Assembly (NCBI GenBank): GCA_937967875.1
Contig: CALBTQ010000369.1
Span: 1-13,003, forward strand
DNA from: an uncultured Pseudomonadota bacterium
Lineage (GTDB): Bacteria; Lernaellota; Lernaellaia; Lernaellales; Lernaellaceae
Reading direction: 5' to 3'
Length of the DNA stretch: 13,003 nt
Positions within the stretch are counted from its first letter, which is position 1. Each line of letters opens with the position of its first letter. Below the pieces are notes generated by a model that saw nothing but the letters and a program-made list of their open reading frames with translations, searched no databases and was not told where the DNA came from. Position numbers and translations under genes: made by a program. This document shows positions 7,339-13,003 of the stretch, one piece after another.

Positions 7339-7608
7339 ATGAGCGATAGCGCGAATTTGTTGGTGTTCGGCCTGGTGATCGGCACGGTGTTCGGTCTGAC
7401 GGCGGCGGTTTTGTTGTCGCGGCTGGCGCGCCGGGTGAGCGCGCTGGGGCGATTTTTCGGTTACGATCAACAGGCGCGCAAGCTCGCATCGTTGGAGAAA
7501 GAGAACGTCACGCTCAAGCGTCGGCTCGCCGAGAAGGACCATTACATCCGCAAAGCGATGGAGTCGCTGGCCGTCGACGCCGCGCCGCCGGATCCGCCCG
7601 AAGAGTGA
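7339..7608 (+). CDS. Small membrane-anchored coiled-coil protein, family not recognised
   Basis: An 89-residue protein starting at an ATG preceded by GAGGCGAG; the open frame reaches back to 7240, but that part overlaps the promoter region. Residues 7-27 form a single glycine-rich membrane helix. A basic stretch (28-47) follows, then a charged heptad-like segment (about 47-72, LASLEKENVTLKRRLAEKD) likely to be a coiled coil, and a short Pro/Asp/Glu tail. This looks like an N-anchored cytoplasmic small protein, perhaps a subunit or scaffold. I recognise no family. It sits alone between the divergent tRNA gene and the SAM riboswitch promoter. Confidence 0.6.
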   Translation: MSDSANLLVFGLVIGTVFGLTAAVLLSRLARRVSALGRFFGYDQQARKLASLEKENVTLKRRLAEKDHYIRKAMESLAVDAAPPDPPEE

Positions 7609-7632
7609 GTTTTTCGCCTCCGCACCTGGCGC

Positions 7633-7662
7633 TTGACGTTGCCCGCGCAATTCCTCGATAAT
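7633..7662 (+). promoter_or_regulatory. Promoter of the riboswitch-controlled homocysteine operon
   Basis: TTGACG (7633-7638) and GATAAT (7657-7662) are separated by 18 bases, each one mismatch from consensus. The predicted start, about 7669-7671, falls right at the first strand of riboswitch helix P1. Confidence 0.7.
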
Positions 7663-7671
7663 GATCACTGC

Positions 7672-7785
7672 CCTTATCAAGAGTGGCTGAGGGACGGGCC
7701 CGATGAAGCCACAGCAACCACCGGTCGAAAAAGGACCGGGGACGGTGCTAACTCCCGCAGGGTGGCAAAACCCTGGAAGATAAGG
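7672..7785 (+). promoter_or_regulatory. SAM-I (S-box) riboswitch aptamer
   Basis: Binds S-adenosylmethionine and shuts off the downstream genes. All four helices can be drawn: P1 ccttatc (7672-7678) with gataagg (7779-7785); P2 gtggct (7683-7688) with agccac (7707-7712), including the GAGGGA/GATGAA kink-turn; P3 ccggtc (7721-7726) with gaccgg (7734-7739); P4 cagggt (7758-7763) with accctg (7770-7775). The conserved GCAACC and GGTGCTAACTCC core stretches are present. It heads an operon for homocysteine synthesis, as expected for this riboswitch class. Confidence 0.95.
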
Positions 7786-7786
7786 C

Positions 7787-7834
7787 GGGTTGGTCGATAA
7801 CCCCCCCTGGCTTCCAGGAGGGGATTTTTATTTT
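7787..7834 (+). terminator. Riboswitch expression platform: intrinsic terminator with overlapping antiterminator
   Basis: The terminator stem pairs CCCC-CCTGG (7801-7804, 7806-7810) with CCAGG-GGGG (7814-7818, 7820-7823) around a three-base loop with one A-C mismatch, followed by TTTTTATTTT. An alternative hairpin pairs GGGTT (7787-7791) with AACCC (7799-7803) and can extend to GG (7784-7785), which belongs to P1. The two folds are mutually exclusive. SAM binding would free the terminator and turn the operon off. Confidence 0.8.
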
Positions 7835-7882
7835 CCCCCCGCAAAGCAACCAATTACCGGACAAGGGCGGAAAGGTGGATGC

Positions 7883-9055
7883 ATGGCAAGCGTGAAGCGG
7901 ACCTATGAGGAGATCAACGAGAAGATCCGCGCCAAGCGGGCGGTGGTGGTCACCGCCGAGGAGCTGATCGGGCTGGTGCGGGACGAGGGCGTCGAAGCGG
8001 CGACCGCGAAGGTCGACGTGGTGACGACCGGCACCTTCGGCCCGATGTGCAGCAGCGGCGCGCTGTTCAACTTCTGGCACACCAAGCCGAAGATCCGCGC
8101 CTCGAAGGTGTGGCTCAACGAGGTCGAAGCTCATGCCGGATTGGCGGCGGTCGATTTCTTCCTCGGCGCGACGCAGATTGCGGACGACGATCCGGCCAAC
8201 AAGGTTTACCCCGGGCGTTTCGATTACGGCGGGGGGCACGTCATCGCCGATCTGCTGGCGGGCAAGACCGTCACGCTGCGCGCCGAATCCTACGGCACCG
8301 ACTGCTATCCGCGCCGCGAGTTCATCGCGCAGTATCGCCTGGATGATTTCCGCGACGCGTGGTTGCTCAATCCGCGCAACGCCTACCAGAACTACAACGT
8401 GGCGGTGAACACCACCGACCGTACGGTCTACACGTACATGGGCATCCTCAAGCCGCGCCTGGGCAACGCCGGTTATTCGAGCGCCGGGCAGTTGTCGCCG
8501 CTGCTGGCCGATCCGTACTACCGGACGATCGGCATCGGCACGCGGATCTTTTTGGGCGGCGCGCAGGGCTGGGTGATCGGCGCGGGTACGCAGCACAATC
8601 CTGACGAACCGCGCACAGACGACGGCGTGCCGCGCGGCGGGGCCGGGAACATCGCGGTGCGCGGCGACCTGAAGCAGATGTCGGCCCGCTACGTGCGCGG
8701 CGTGAGCATGATCGGTTACGGCGTTTCGCTGGCCGTGGGCATCGGCATTCCGCTGCCGGTGCTCGACAGCGAGGTCGTGCGCCTGGCTTCGCTCGGCGAC
8801 GAAAAACTGGTTGCCCCAGTGATCGACTACGGCGCCGATTATCCGCAGGGCGGCAGCGAGGTGCTGGCCGAGGTCACCTACGCGCAACTGAAAAGCGGGT
8901 TCATCGAGGTGAACGGACGCGAGGTGCCGACCGCACCGCTGTCGAGCTATCCGCGGGCGCGGGAGATCGCCGGAGTGCTCAAACAGTGGATCGAGGCGGG
9001 AGAGTTCATGCTCGGTCAGCCGCAGGATAAACTGCCGCAGGCCAAGGCGTCATGA
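7883..9055 (+). CDS. DUF39/COG1900 homocysteine biosynthesis protein
   Basis: Central protein of the sulfide-dependent route to homocysteine from aspartate semialdehyde, characterised in Methanosarcina (homologue MA1821). The 390-residue protein starts at an ATG behind AAGGTGG. It shows the family's TTGTFGPMCSSGA (48-60) with Cys56, NEVEAHAG (79-86), YGTDCYPR (137-144) with Cys141, NPRNAYQNYNVAVN (163-176), and the Gly-rich RIFLGGAQGWVIGAGTQHNP (221-240). As I recall, two conserved cysteines are needed in the archaeal protein, probably for persulfide transfer; Cys56 and Cys141 would be their equivalents. There is no C-terminal CBS pair as in some relatives. It overlaps the next gene by four bases (ATGA) and is first in the riboswitch-controlled operon. 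Confidence 0.93.
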   Translation: MASVKRTYEEINEKIRAKRAVVVTAEELIGLVRDEGVEAATAKVDVVTTGTFGPMCSSGALFNFWHTKPKIRASKVWLNEVEAHAGLAAVDFFLGATQIADDDPANKVYPGRFDYGGGHVIADLLAGKTVTLRAESYGTDCYPRREFIAQYRLDDFRDAWLLNPRNAYQNYNVAVNTTDRTVYTYMGILKPRLGNAGYSSAGQLSPLLADPYYRTIGIGTRIFLGGAQGWVIGAGTQHNPDEPRTDDGVPRGGAGNIAVRGDLKQMSARYVRGVSMIGYGVSLAVGIGIPLPVLDSEVVRLASLGDEKLVAPVIDYGADYPQGGSEVLAEVTYAQLKSGFIEVNGREVPTAPLSSYPRAREIAGVLKQWIEAGEFMLGQPQDKLPQAKAS

Positions 9056-9780
9056 GCCTCTACGACAACCGCACCTACCGCAACTTCGCGACGACCGCGA
9101 CGGTCGCGTTTCGCGTCACAGTGGCGCAAAGCGATTTGTTCATCCGCGCCGCTGCCGACCTGAGCGCGCCGGCCGAGCGGGCGTTGCTGACCGCGCGGCA
9201 TCAGATCGAAACCTACATCGCGCAGCACCCGGAGTTCGCGACCGCGCTGGCGCCGCTGCCGGCCGATCCCTTCGCGCCGCCGTTGGTCAAGGCGATGCTC
9301 CAGGCGGGAAAGGCCGCCGGGGTGGGGCCGATGGCCGCGGTCGCGGGGGCCACGGCCGAAGCAGTCGGGCGTGCGCTGGTGAAGGAGTCGGCGCAGGTGA
9401 TCGTCGAGAACGGCGGCGATTGCTGGTTGCAGCTTGAAGACGAGCTGACCGTCGGCCTGGTGGCGGGCGACTCGCCGTTTTCCGGCCGCATCGGGTTGAA
9501 GATCGCCGCGACGCAAACCCCCGGCGCGCTGTGCACGAGCAGCGGCACGGTCGGTCATTCCTACAGCGAAGGGAAGGCCGACGCGGTCACCATTTACGCG
9601 CGCGACGCGGCGCTGGCCGACGCCGCCGCCACCGCCGTGGCCAACCGCGTGCGCACCGCCGCCGACGTCGACGCCGCGCTGGTCTTCGCGCAAACGATCG
9701 CGGGCGTGGCCGGCGTGTGCATCGTCATTCACGACAAACTCGGGATCTGGGGCGAACTGGCCCTGGTCAAACTCCCGTGA
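9052..9780 (+). CDS. UPF0280 (COG2122) family protein, ApbE-like
   Basis: Accessory protein of the DUF39 homocysteine pathway; COG2122 is genetically linked with COG1900 in anaerobes, but its reaction is not settled. The fold is related to ApbE flavin transferases, so flavin handling is possible. The 242-residue length is normal for the family. Signature stretches are all present: GVGPMAAVAGATAE (90-103), VENGGD (118-123), SSGTVGHSYSEGKADAVT (163-180) and LADAAATAVANRV (188-200). The ATG overlaps the stop of the DUF39 gene, giving translational coupling, and the ferredoxin gene follows after 11 bases. Confidence 0.92.
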   Translation: MSLYDNRTYRNFATTATVAFRVTVAQSDLFIRAAADLSAPAERALLTARHQIETYIAQHPEFATALAPLPADPFAPPLVKAMLQAGKAAGVGPMAAVAGATAEAVGRALVKESAQVIVENGGDCWLQLEDELTVGLVAGDSPFSGRIGLKIAATQTPGALCTSSGTVGHSYSEGKADAVTIYARDAALADAAATAVANRVRTAADVDAALVFAQTIAGVAGVCIVIHDKLGIWGELALVKLP

Positions 9781-9791
9781 AGGAGACTCAC

Positions 9792-10217
9792 GTGATCACC
9801 AAAACCAAAGTGCTCAAATTCGACAAACAAGCCTGGCGCAAGCCGATCGTCTGCGAACTGGCGCGCAACTTCGATATTTCCTTTTCCATTCTCAAGGCCA
9901 AGGTGCTGCCGCGACAGGAAGGGTTGATGATTCTGGAAATTTCCGGGTTCAACGGCGAGTTCCTGCGCGCCCAGGAGTACCTGCGCTCGATCCCCGGCGT
10001 GACGGTCGAGGCGCTGGAGCAGGACATCGTCTACGATGCGGAAACGTGCACCCACTGCGGCGCGTGCACCGGCTTTTGCCCGTCGGGCGCGCTGCACATC
10101 GCCGACCGCACGACGATGGAAGTGTCCTTCGACCCGGACGCGTGCATCGGCTGCGAAATCTGCCTCGCGGCCTGTCCGGCCCGCGCCCTCTCGCTGGCCG
10201 AGGGCGTGTCGATCTAG
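9792..10217 (+). CDS. NIL-domain 2x[4Fe-4S] ferredoxin of the homocysteine pathway
   Basis: Electron-transfer partner of the DUF39 protein, equivalent to MA1822 of Methanosarcina. Starting at a GTG with AAGGAGA seven bases upstream, it has 141 residues. Residues 5-78 form an NIL domain, the ligand-binding fold also found at the end of methionine ABC transporter ATPases. Two complete cluster motifs follow: C86-x2-C89-x2-C92-x3-C96-P and C118-x2-C121-x2-C124-x3-C128-P. It is the last gene of the operon, and a strong terminator begins 15 bases after its stop. The frame is open further upstream inside the UPF0280 gene, but only the GTG has a ribosome binding site. Confidence 0.93.
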   Translation: MITKTKVLKFDKQAWRKPIVCELARNFDISFSILKAKVLPRQEGLMILEISGFNGEFLRAQEYLRSIPGVTVEALEQDIVYDAETCTHCGACTGFCPSGALHIADRTTMEVSFDPDACIGCEICLAACPARALSLAEGVSI

Positions 10218-10232
10218 TCGATTTTTTAACGT

Positions 10233-10275
10233 AAAACCCAAGCTTACGATCTGACGATCGTTCGCTTGGGTTTTT
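10233..10275 (+). terminator. Strong intrinsic terminator of the homocysteine operon
   Basis: aaaacccaagc (10233-10243) pairs with gcttgggtttt (10264-10274). Inside, acgatc (10246-10251) pairs with gatcgt (10256-10261) around TGAC, separated from the outer stem by a two-by-two internal loop. A T-run closes the structure. The flanking A-rich bases could let it work in both directions. Confidence 0.88.
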
Positions 10276-10285
10276 AAAAAATAAA

Positions 10286-10303
10286 GCACCCCTATTGGGG
10301 TGC
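10286..10303 (-). terminator. Perfect 7-bp hairpin with T-rich tail on the minus strand
   Basis: gcacccc (10286-10292) and ggggtgc (10297-10303) flank TATT. Read on the minus strand the stem is followed by TTTATTTTTT. It has the form of a minus-strand terminator that faces transcripts from the repeat-rich region; the nearest minus-strand gene ends about 1 kb away. Confidence 0.55.
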
Positions 10304-10443
10304 CCTACCAAACAAACCTTCCTCAGTGCTAATGAACATATTTTACCGATGATTTTGACAAGGTCAAGAGGGAGTTGCCGTATTTAAATAATTACGAGCA
10401 CAGCTTTCGCCTTGCGGCGAAAACTATGGCACACGGACAGACG

Positions 10444-10551
10444 GTCATTCTGAGGAGCGCTATCGGCGCGACGAAGAATCTACGTGAACGAACGAAAGAT
10501 CCTTCACTTCCTCCTTCGCTAAAGCTTCGGAGGATTAACGTTCAGGATGAC
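10444..10551. repeat. Palindromic repeat with GTCAT...ATGAC ends (family 1)
   Basis: The ends gtcattctga (10444-10453) and tcaggatgac (10542-10551) are inverted repeats with one mismatch. The interior has further paired segments such as gaagaatct against aaagatccttc and a hairpin around tccttcgctaaagcttcgga. The layout is that of a non-autonomous miniature element about 108 bases long. Confidence 0.6.
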
Positions 10552-10603
10552 TTGCTCGTGTGTCGCATTTTTTAGCAAGAGCCAAAGGTGTGCTGCGTAT
10601 ATT

Positions 10604-10826
10604 GTCATTCCGACGGAGACACGCGACAGCGTGTCGATTGGCTAGTCCGCCGTAGCTTTAGCGGAGGAGGAAGGAATCCCTTTTCGTTACGAACCAAAAG
10701 GGTTCTCTCCACTCCGCTTCCGCCTTCGCCATTCTACTTCGTCATTCTACTTCGCCAAGGCTTCGTAGAATTTAGGCTTCGTAGAATTTGGGCTTCGGCG
10801 GACAAGGTCGCTTCGGTCGAGATGAC
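10604..10826. repeat. Palindromic repeat with GTCAT...ATGAC ends (family 2, long copy with duplicated arms)
   Basis: The ends gtcattccgac and gtcgagatgac are near-perfect inverted repeats. Inner hairpins include gacacgcgacagcgtgtc (10617-10634) and a segment around tccgccgtagctttagcgga. Near the centre, cattctacttcg occurs twice (10730-10741, 10743-10754) and its complementary arm ggcttcgtagaattt also twice (10759-10773, 10775-10789). A shorter relative lies at 11989-12082. Confidence 0.65.
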
Positions 10827-10842
10827 AAGGTAAAACGCCGGG

Positions 10843-10876
10843 TGCCACGGTCTTGCCCGCAGGGCATGGCCGTGCA
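10843..10876. repeat. Short palindrome (family 3)
   Basis: gtgccacggtcttgccc and gggcatggccgtgcat form an imperfect inverted repeat around a GCA loop. It sits between the end of the family 2 element and the first tandem copy. Confidence 0.5.
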
Positions 10877-10889
10877 TGACAGCCCTTCC

Positions 10890-11013
10890 GTCATTCCCGC
10901 GGAGGCGGGCATCCAGGACCAGCAAATACTCTTCCTGACCTTATGAAAAGGTAGACCGTGCTGCGCACGGCGTTAAAGGAATCCTGGATCCTCGGGTCAA
11001 GCCCGAGGATGAC
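10890..11013. repeat. Tandem palindromic element, copy A (family 4)
   Basis: A 124-base unit from gtcattcccgcgg to cccgaggatgac. It contains a left hairpin ccgc-ggag-gcgg, an inner inverted pair atccagga/tcctggat, a central ccgtgctgcgcacgg hairpin and a right hairpin tcctcggg/cccgagga. It is followed by a 10-base spacer ggaaagaatt. Confidence 0.85.
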
Positions 11014-11023
11014 GGAAAGAATT

Positions 11024-11140
11024 GTCATGCCCGCGGAGGCGGGCATCCAGGACCAGCAAATACTCTTCCTGACCTTTTTAAACCGTGCTGCGCACGGCGT
11101 TAAAGGAATCCTGGATCCTCGGGTCAAGCCCGAGGATGAC
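11024..11140. repeat. Tandem palindromic element, copy B (family 4)
   Basis: Nearly identical to copy A but seven bases shorter in the centre (gacctttttaaaccg in place of gaccttatgaaaaggtagaccg). The left hairpin is perfect gcccgc-ggag-gcgggc. It is followed by the same spacer ggaaagaatt. Confidence 0.85.
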
Positions 11141-11150
11141 GGAAAGAATT

Positions 11151-11274
11151 GTCATGCCCGCGGAGGCGGGCATCCAGGACCAGCAAATACCCTTCCTGAG
11201 CTTATGGAAAGGTAAGCCGCGCTGCGCACGGCGTTAAAGGAATCCTGGATCCCCGGGTCAAGCCCGAGGATGAC
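11151..11274. repeat. Tandem palindromic element, copy C (family 4)
   Basis: A 124-base copy with the full-length centre and a few substitutions (cccttcctgagcttatgg; ccgcgctgcgcacgg; tccccggg). It ends 45 bases from the stop of the minus-strand secreted protein gene and could stabilise the 3' end of that mRNA. Confidence 0.85.
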
Positions 11275-11319
11275 GAAAATCATGTCACGAAAAAACTACG
11301 TGCAACAACGAGAGAGCCC

Positions 11320-11940
11320 TCATCTCCAACGCTTGACGTCGATTTCGGAGATGCAGGTGTCCTGGTATTTCTTCCCGGGGAAGACCTCCTCGATGGTGAA
11401 TCTCACCCAGGATGATTTCACCGGTTTTTTGATGGTCCGGTCGGCTTTGAAGTCGATCATCGGGAGCGAATAATCCAACTGCGCGGAACCGAATGCGACC
11501 CGCTCGTCGTCGTCTTTGAATTCCGCCGTGCGCGAGAACCCGCCTTCCATTTCGATGCGCAGGCGTTTTACGCGCCCGTTGTTGAACATGGTCGCTTTGT
11601 CTTTGGCGTACTTGGGCGTCAGGGCAAAGCCGACGACCTGGACCGGCTTGGCGAAATCGTAGCGGATCCACTCGCCTTTCCCCGTTCCCGCGGCGCCTTC
11701 GCACCAGGCGGTTTTGGCGTCGCCGTCGGCGGCGTTGTGGGGTCGATAGGCGCGATTGTCGTCGAGCGTCGAAGAGGCCGTCACCTTGCTCGGTTTGACG
11801 GAGACGATGTGGTCGACGTAATCCTTGGAGTCGAAGCCGACGCCCTCGTCGTATTCCACGCGTAGATCGCCGGCGAAGGCGATGCCGACAAACGCGACGA
11901 GAACGAAGAATAACATGGGGAAAGGCGTGCTTGATTTCAT
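11320..11940 (-). CDS. Secreted protein with discoidin-like / NADase-type glycan-binding domain
   Basis: A 206-residue exported protein. Its ATG follows GGAGAAGAG by three bases. Residues 1-23 form a signal peptide ending AFA, with probable cleavage before Gly24. The mature part resembles the jelly-roll domain annotated as NADase-type glycan-binding: KVTASSTL (52-59), NAADGDAKTAWCEG (69-82), GKGEWIRYDF (87-96), the FNNGRVKRLRIE stretch (119-130), and the closing IEEVFPGKKYQDTCISEIDV (183-202). No catalytic domain is attached, so a ligand-binding or adhesive role in the periplasm or outside the cell is the safest reading. Family name is from motif memory. It is flanked by palindromic repeats on both sides, so its transcription unit seems to be single. 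Confidence 0.8.
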   Translation of the reverse strand: MKSSTPFPMLFFVLVAFVGIAFAGDLRVEYDEGVGFDSKDYVDHIVSVKPSKVTASSTLDDNRAYRPHNAADGDAKTAWCEGAAGTGKGEWIRYDFAKPVQVVGFALTPKYAKDKATMFNNGRVKRLRIEMEGGFSRTAEFKDDDERVAFGSAQLDYSLPMIDFKADRTIKKPVKSSWVRFTIEEVFPGKKYQDTCISEIDVKRWR

Positions 11941-11988
11941 TATCTCTTCTCCATCCGGGAAGAGGGCAATAAATTCACTAAAAGCGAT

Positions 11989-12082
11989 TTCTCCACTTCG
12001 CTTCCGCCTTCGCCATTCTACTTCGCCAAGGCTTCGTAGAATCTAGGGCTTTGGCGGACAGGGTCGCTCCGGTCGAAATGAC
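11989..12082. repeat. Truncated family 2 repeat between lgt and the secreted protein gene
   Basis: It matches the right half of the element at 10604-10826, from ctccacttcgcttccgcc through to gtcgaaatgac. The central hairpin carries one copy of each arm (cattctacttcg at 12014-12025, ggcttcgtagaatct at 12030-12044), where the long copy has two. The left end is missing. Confidence 0.75.
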
Positions 12083-12089
12083 ATTTTGA

Positions 12090-13003
12090 TTACTCCGCGA
12101 CCGCTTCGCCCTCAGCCTCGACCGGTTTCGCCAGCGCTCCGGGGGCGAGCGGTTGGCCGTACTCGGGCTGGACCGGCGCGCCGAACAGGCGCGCGTTGAG
12201 GAAGATGGTCAGGCCGGCGGCGAGGGTGTAGAAGCCGATGAACTGGCTGGTGGAAAACGGCGTGGCGGCGCCCGCGTGCATCGTGTCGGAATACAGGCTC
12301 AGGTAGGCCAGCACCAGGCCGACGCCGATGACGATCCACCCGGCGTTGCGCAGCGGTTTGTTGGCCAGTTTTTTCGCCAGCAGGAACACAGTCAGGCCGA
12401 CGACGAACACCAGCAACCCCCAGACGGCGTCGCCGGTGACGAAGCCGCGGATCTTGTCGCCGCGGAAAAACTCGATGATGAACCGGTTGATCGCGTAGAT
12501 GCTCAGCAGCAGGCCGAAGACTTCGCCGTGCGAGCGTTTCTTGTCGCGGTACCAGCGCAGCACCAGGAACATGAACAGGCCGTTGAGGCCCATGTAAAGC
12601 TGTGTCGGGTGCAGCGCCTGGCCGATGCCGTAGAACTTCGTGGCGTAGGCGTCGACCGGAAAGTGCACACCCCAGGGCATGTCGGTCGGCGCGCCGAAGC
12701 AGCAGCCGTTCATGAAGCAGCCGAAGGGGCGGTGAATGGCCAGGCCCAGCCCGGCATAGGGCGCGAACAGGTCCATCAGCGCCAGGACTTTCTGTTTTTT
12801 GACGGCCGCGTAGATCCAGGCGAAGAGGATGCTGCCGAAAAAGCCGCCGTAGAAAACCAGGCCGCCTTCCCAGACTTTGAAGATCTCGTACCACGGTTTG
12901 TCGGCGAAGCGCTCGCCCCAGGTCGTGATGACGAACAGCGCGCGCCCGCCCAGGATCGTCCCGAAGATGGTCAGTAATGCGGTATTGAGCACGAAGTTGA
13001 CGT
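12090..13003 (-). CDS. lgt: Prolipoprotein diacylglyceryl transferase (Lgt), partial, N-terminus beyond right edge
   Basis: Transfers diacylglycerol from phosphatidylglycerol to the lipobox cysteine of prolipoproteins in the inner membrane. The frame is open through the right edge; the first in-window GTG (12992) is probably internal, since coding continues upstream. Counting from it, GGR (15-17), WEGGLVFYGGFFG (41-53), GLAIHRPFGCFMNGCCFG (83-100), PTDMPWGVHFP (102-112), HPTQLY (128-133) and NRFIIEFFRGD (169-179) mark the family. Three oddities stand out. The Arg of the signature is followed by one extra residue compared with GRIGxF. The Glu after HPxQLY is replaced by Met134. About 65 residues with two extra hydrophobic helices (189-205, 218-234) lie between FFRGD and the STSQ of the last helix. 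The tail (272-300) is Pro/Glu-rich. Identity as Lgt is secure; full activity is likely but not certain. Confidence 0.9.
   Translation of the reverse strand, partial: VNFVLNTALLTIFGTILGGRALFVITTWGERFADKPWYEIFKVWEGGLVFYGGFFGSILFAWIYAAVKKQKVLALMDLFAPYAGLGLAIHRPFGCFMNGCCFGAPTDMPWGVHFPVDAYATKFYGIGQALHPTQLYMGLNGLFMFLVLRWYRDKKRSHGEVFGLLLSIYAINRFIIEFFRGDKIRGFVTGDAVWGLLVFVVGLTVFLLAKKLANKPLRNAGWIVIGVGLVLAYLSLYSDTMHAGAATPFSTSQFIGFYTLAAGLTIFLNARLFGAPVQPEYGQPLAPGALAKPVEAEGEAVAE

Larger units (their letters stand above)
10304..11319. other. Gene-free, repeat-packed intergenic region
   Basis: About 1 kb with no credible gene. Open frames here run through inverted repeats and carry no start signals or family motifs. 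It holds at least three palindromic repeat families listed separately. I see nothing in 10304-10443 beyond AT-rich spacer. Confidence 0.75.

Noticed and set aside
7076..7489. A 137-codon minus-strand frame spanning the tRNA-Val gene
   Set aside because: It runs straight through the tRNA and both promoters, so it is not coding.
7748..8887. A 379-codon minus-strand frame
   Set aside because: It is antisense to the DUF39 gene and to the riboswitch terminator, rich in Arg, His and Val, with no family resemblance.
10891..11127. A minus-strand frame reading WMPASAGMT and LGLDPRIQD
   Set aside because: These are the familiar spurious translations of palindromic genomic repeats (family 4), not a protein. 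The same applies to the plus-strand frame at 10958-11215.
10890..11274. CRISPR-like array
   Set aside because: The repeat units are 117-124 bases and the 10-base spacers are identical, so there are no unique spacers. There is no cas gene in the window.

Overview
The window reads as a GC-rich chromosome segment from a Gram-negative, probably anaerobic bacterium of a deltaproteobacterial-like lineage. The pointers are an LpxL/HtrB-type acyltransferase, a lipoprotein with an Asp/Thr-rich spacer behind its signal peptide, and a sulfide-dependent homocysteine module typical of anaerobes, here under a SAM-I riboswitch. The taxonomic placement is inference only.

Left part, minus strand (1-7231). 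In transcription order there is a tRNA-Val(TAC), a long-chain acyl-CoA synthetase (AMP-forming), and an LpxL/HtrB-family acyltransferase directly behind it. Then comes an AT-rich patch with its own strong promoter, a terminator-like leader hairpin and a DUF3800 gene. A 91-residue CPLC-motif membrane protein follows, and last a large lipoprotein with a CehA/McbA-like PHP metallohydrolase domain, cut by the left edge.

Centre, plus strand (7280-10275). A small membrane/coiled-coil protein is followed by a promoter, a SAM-I riboswitch with a terminator/antiterminator expression platform, and three tightly packed genes: DUF39 (COG1900), UPF0280 (COG2122) and an NIL-domain 2x[4Fe-4S] ferredoxin. 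Together these are the protein set known from methanogens to make homocysteine from aspartate semialdehyde and sulfide. A strong intrinsic terminator closes the operon. This is the most informative system in the window, because the riboswitch independently ties the three genes to methionine/SAM supply.

Right part (10276-13003). About 1 kb without genes is packed with palindromic repeats of several families, including three tandem copies of one 117-124 bp element. A minus-strand secreted discoidin-like (NADase-type glycan-binding) protein follows, then a truncated repeat copy, then lgt (prolipoprotein diacylglyceryl transferase), cut by the right edge. The lgt product has an unusual extra two-helix segment near its C-terminus.
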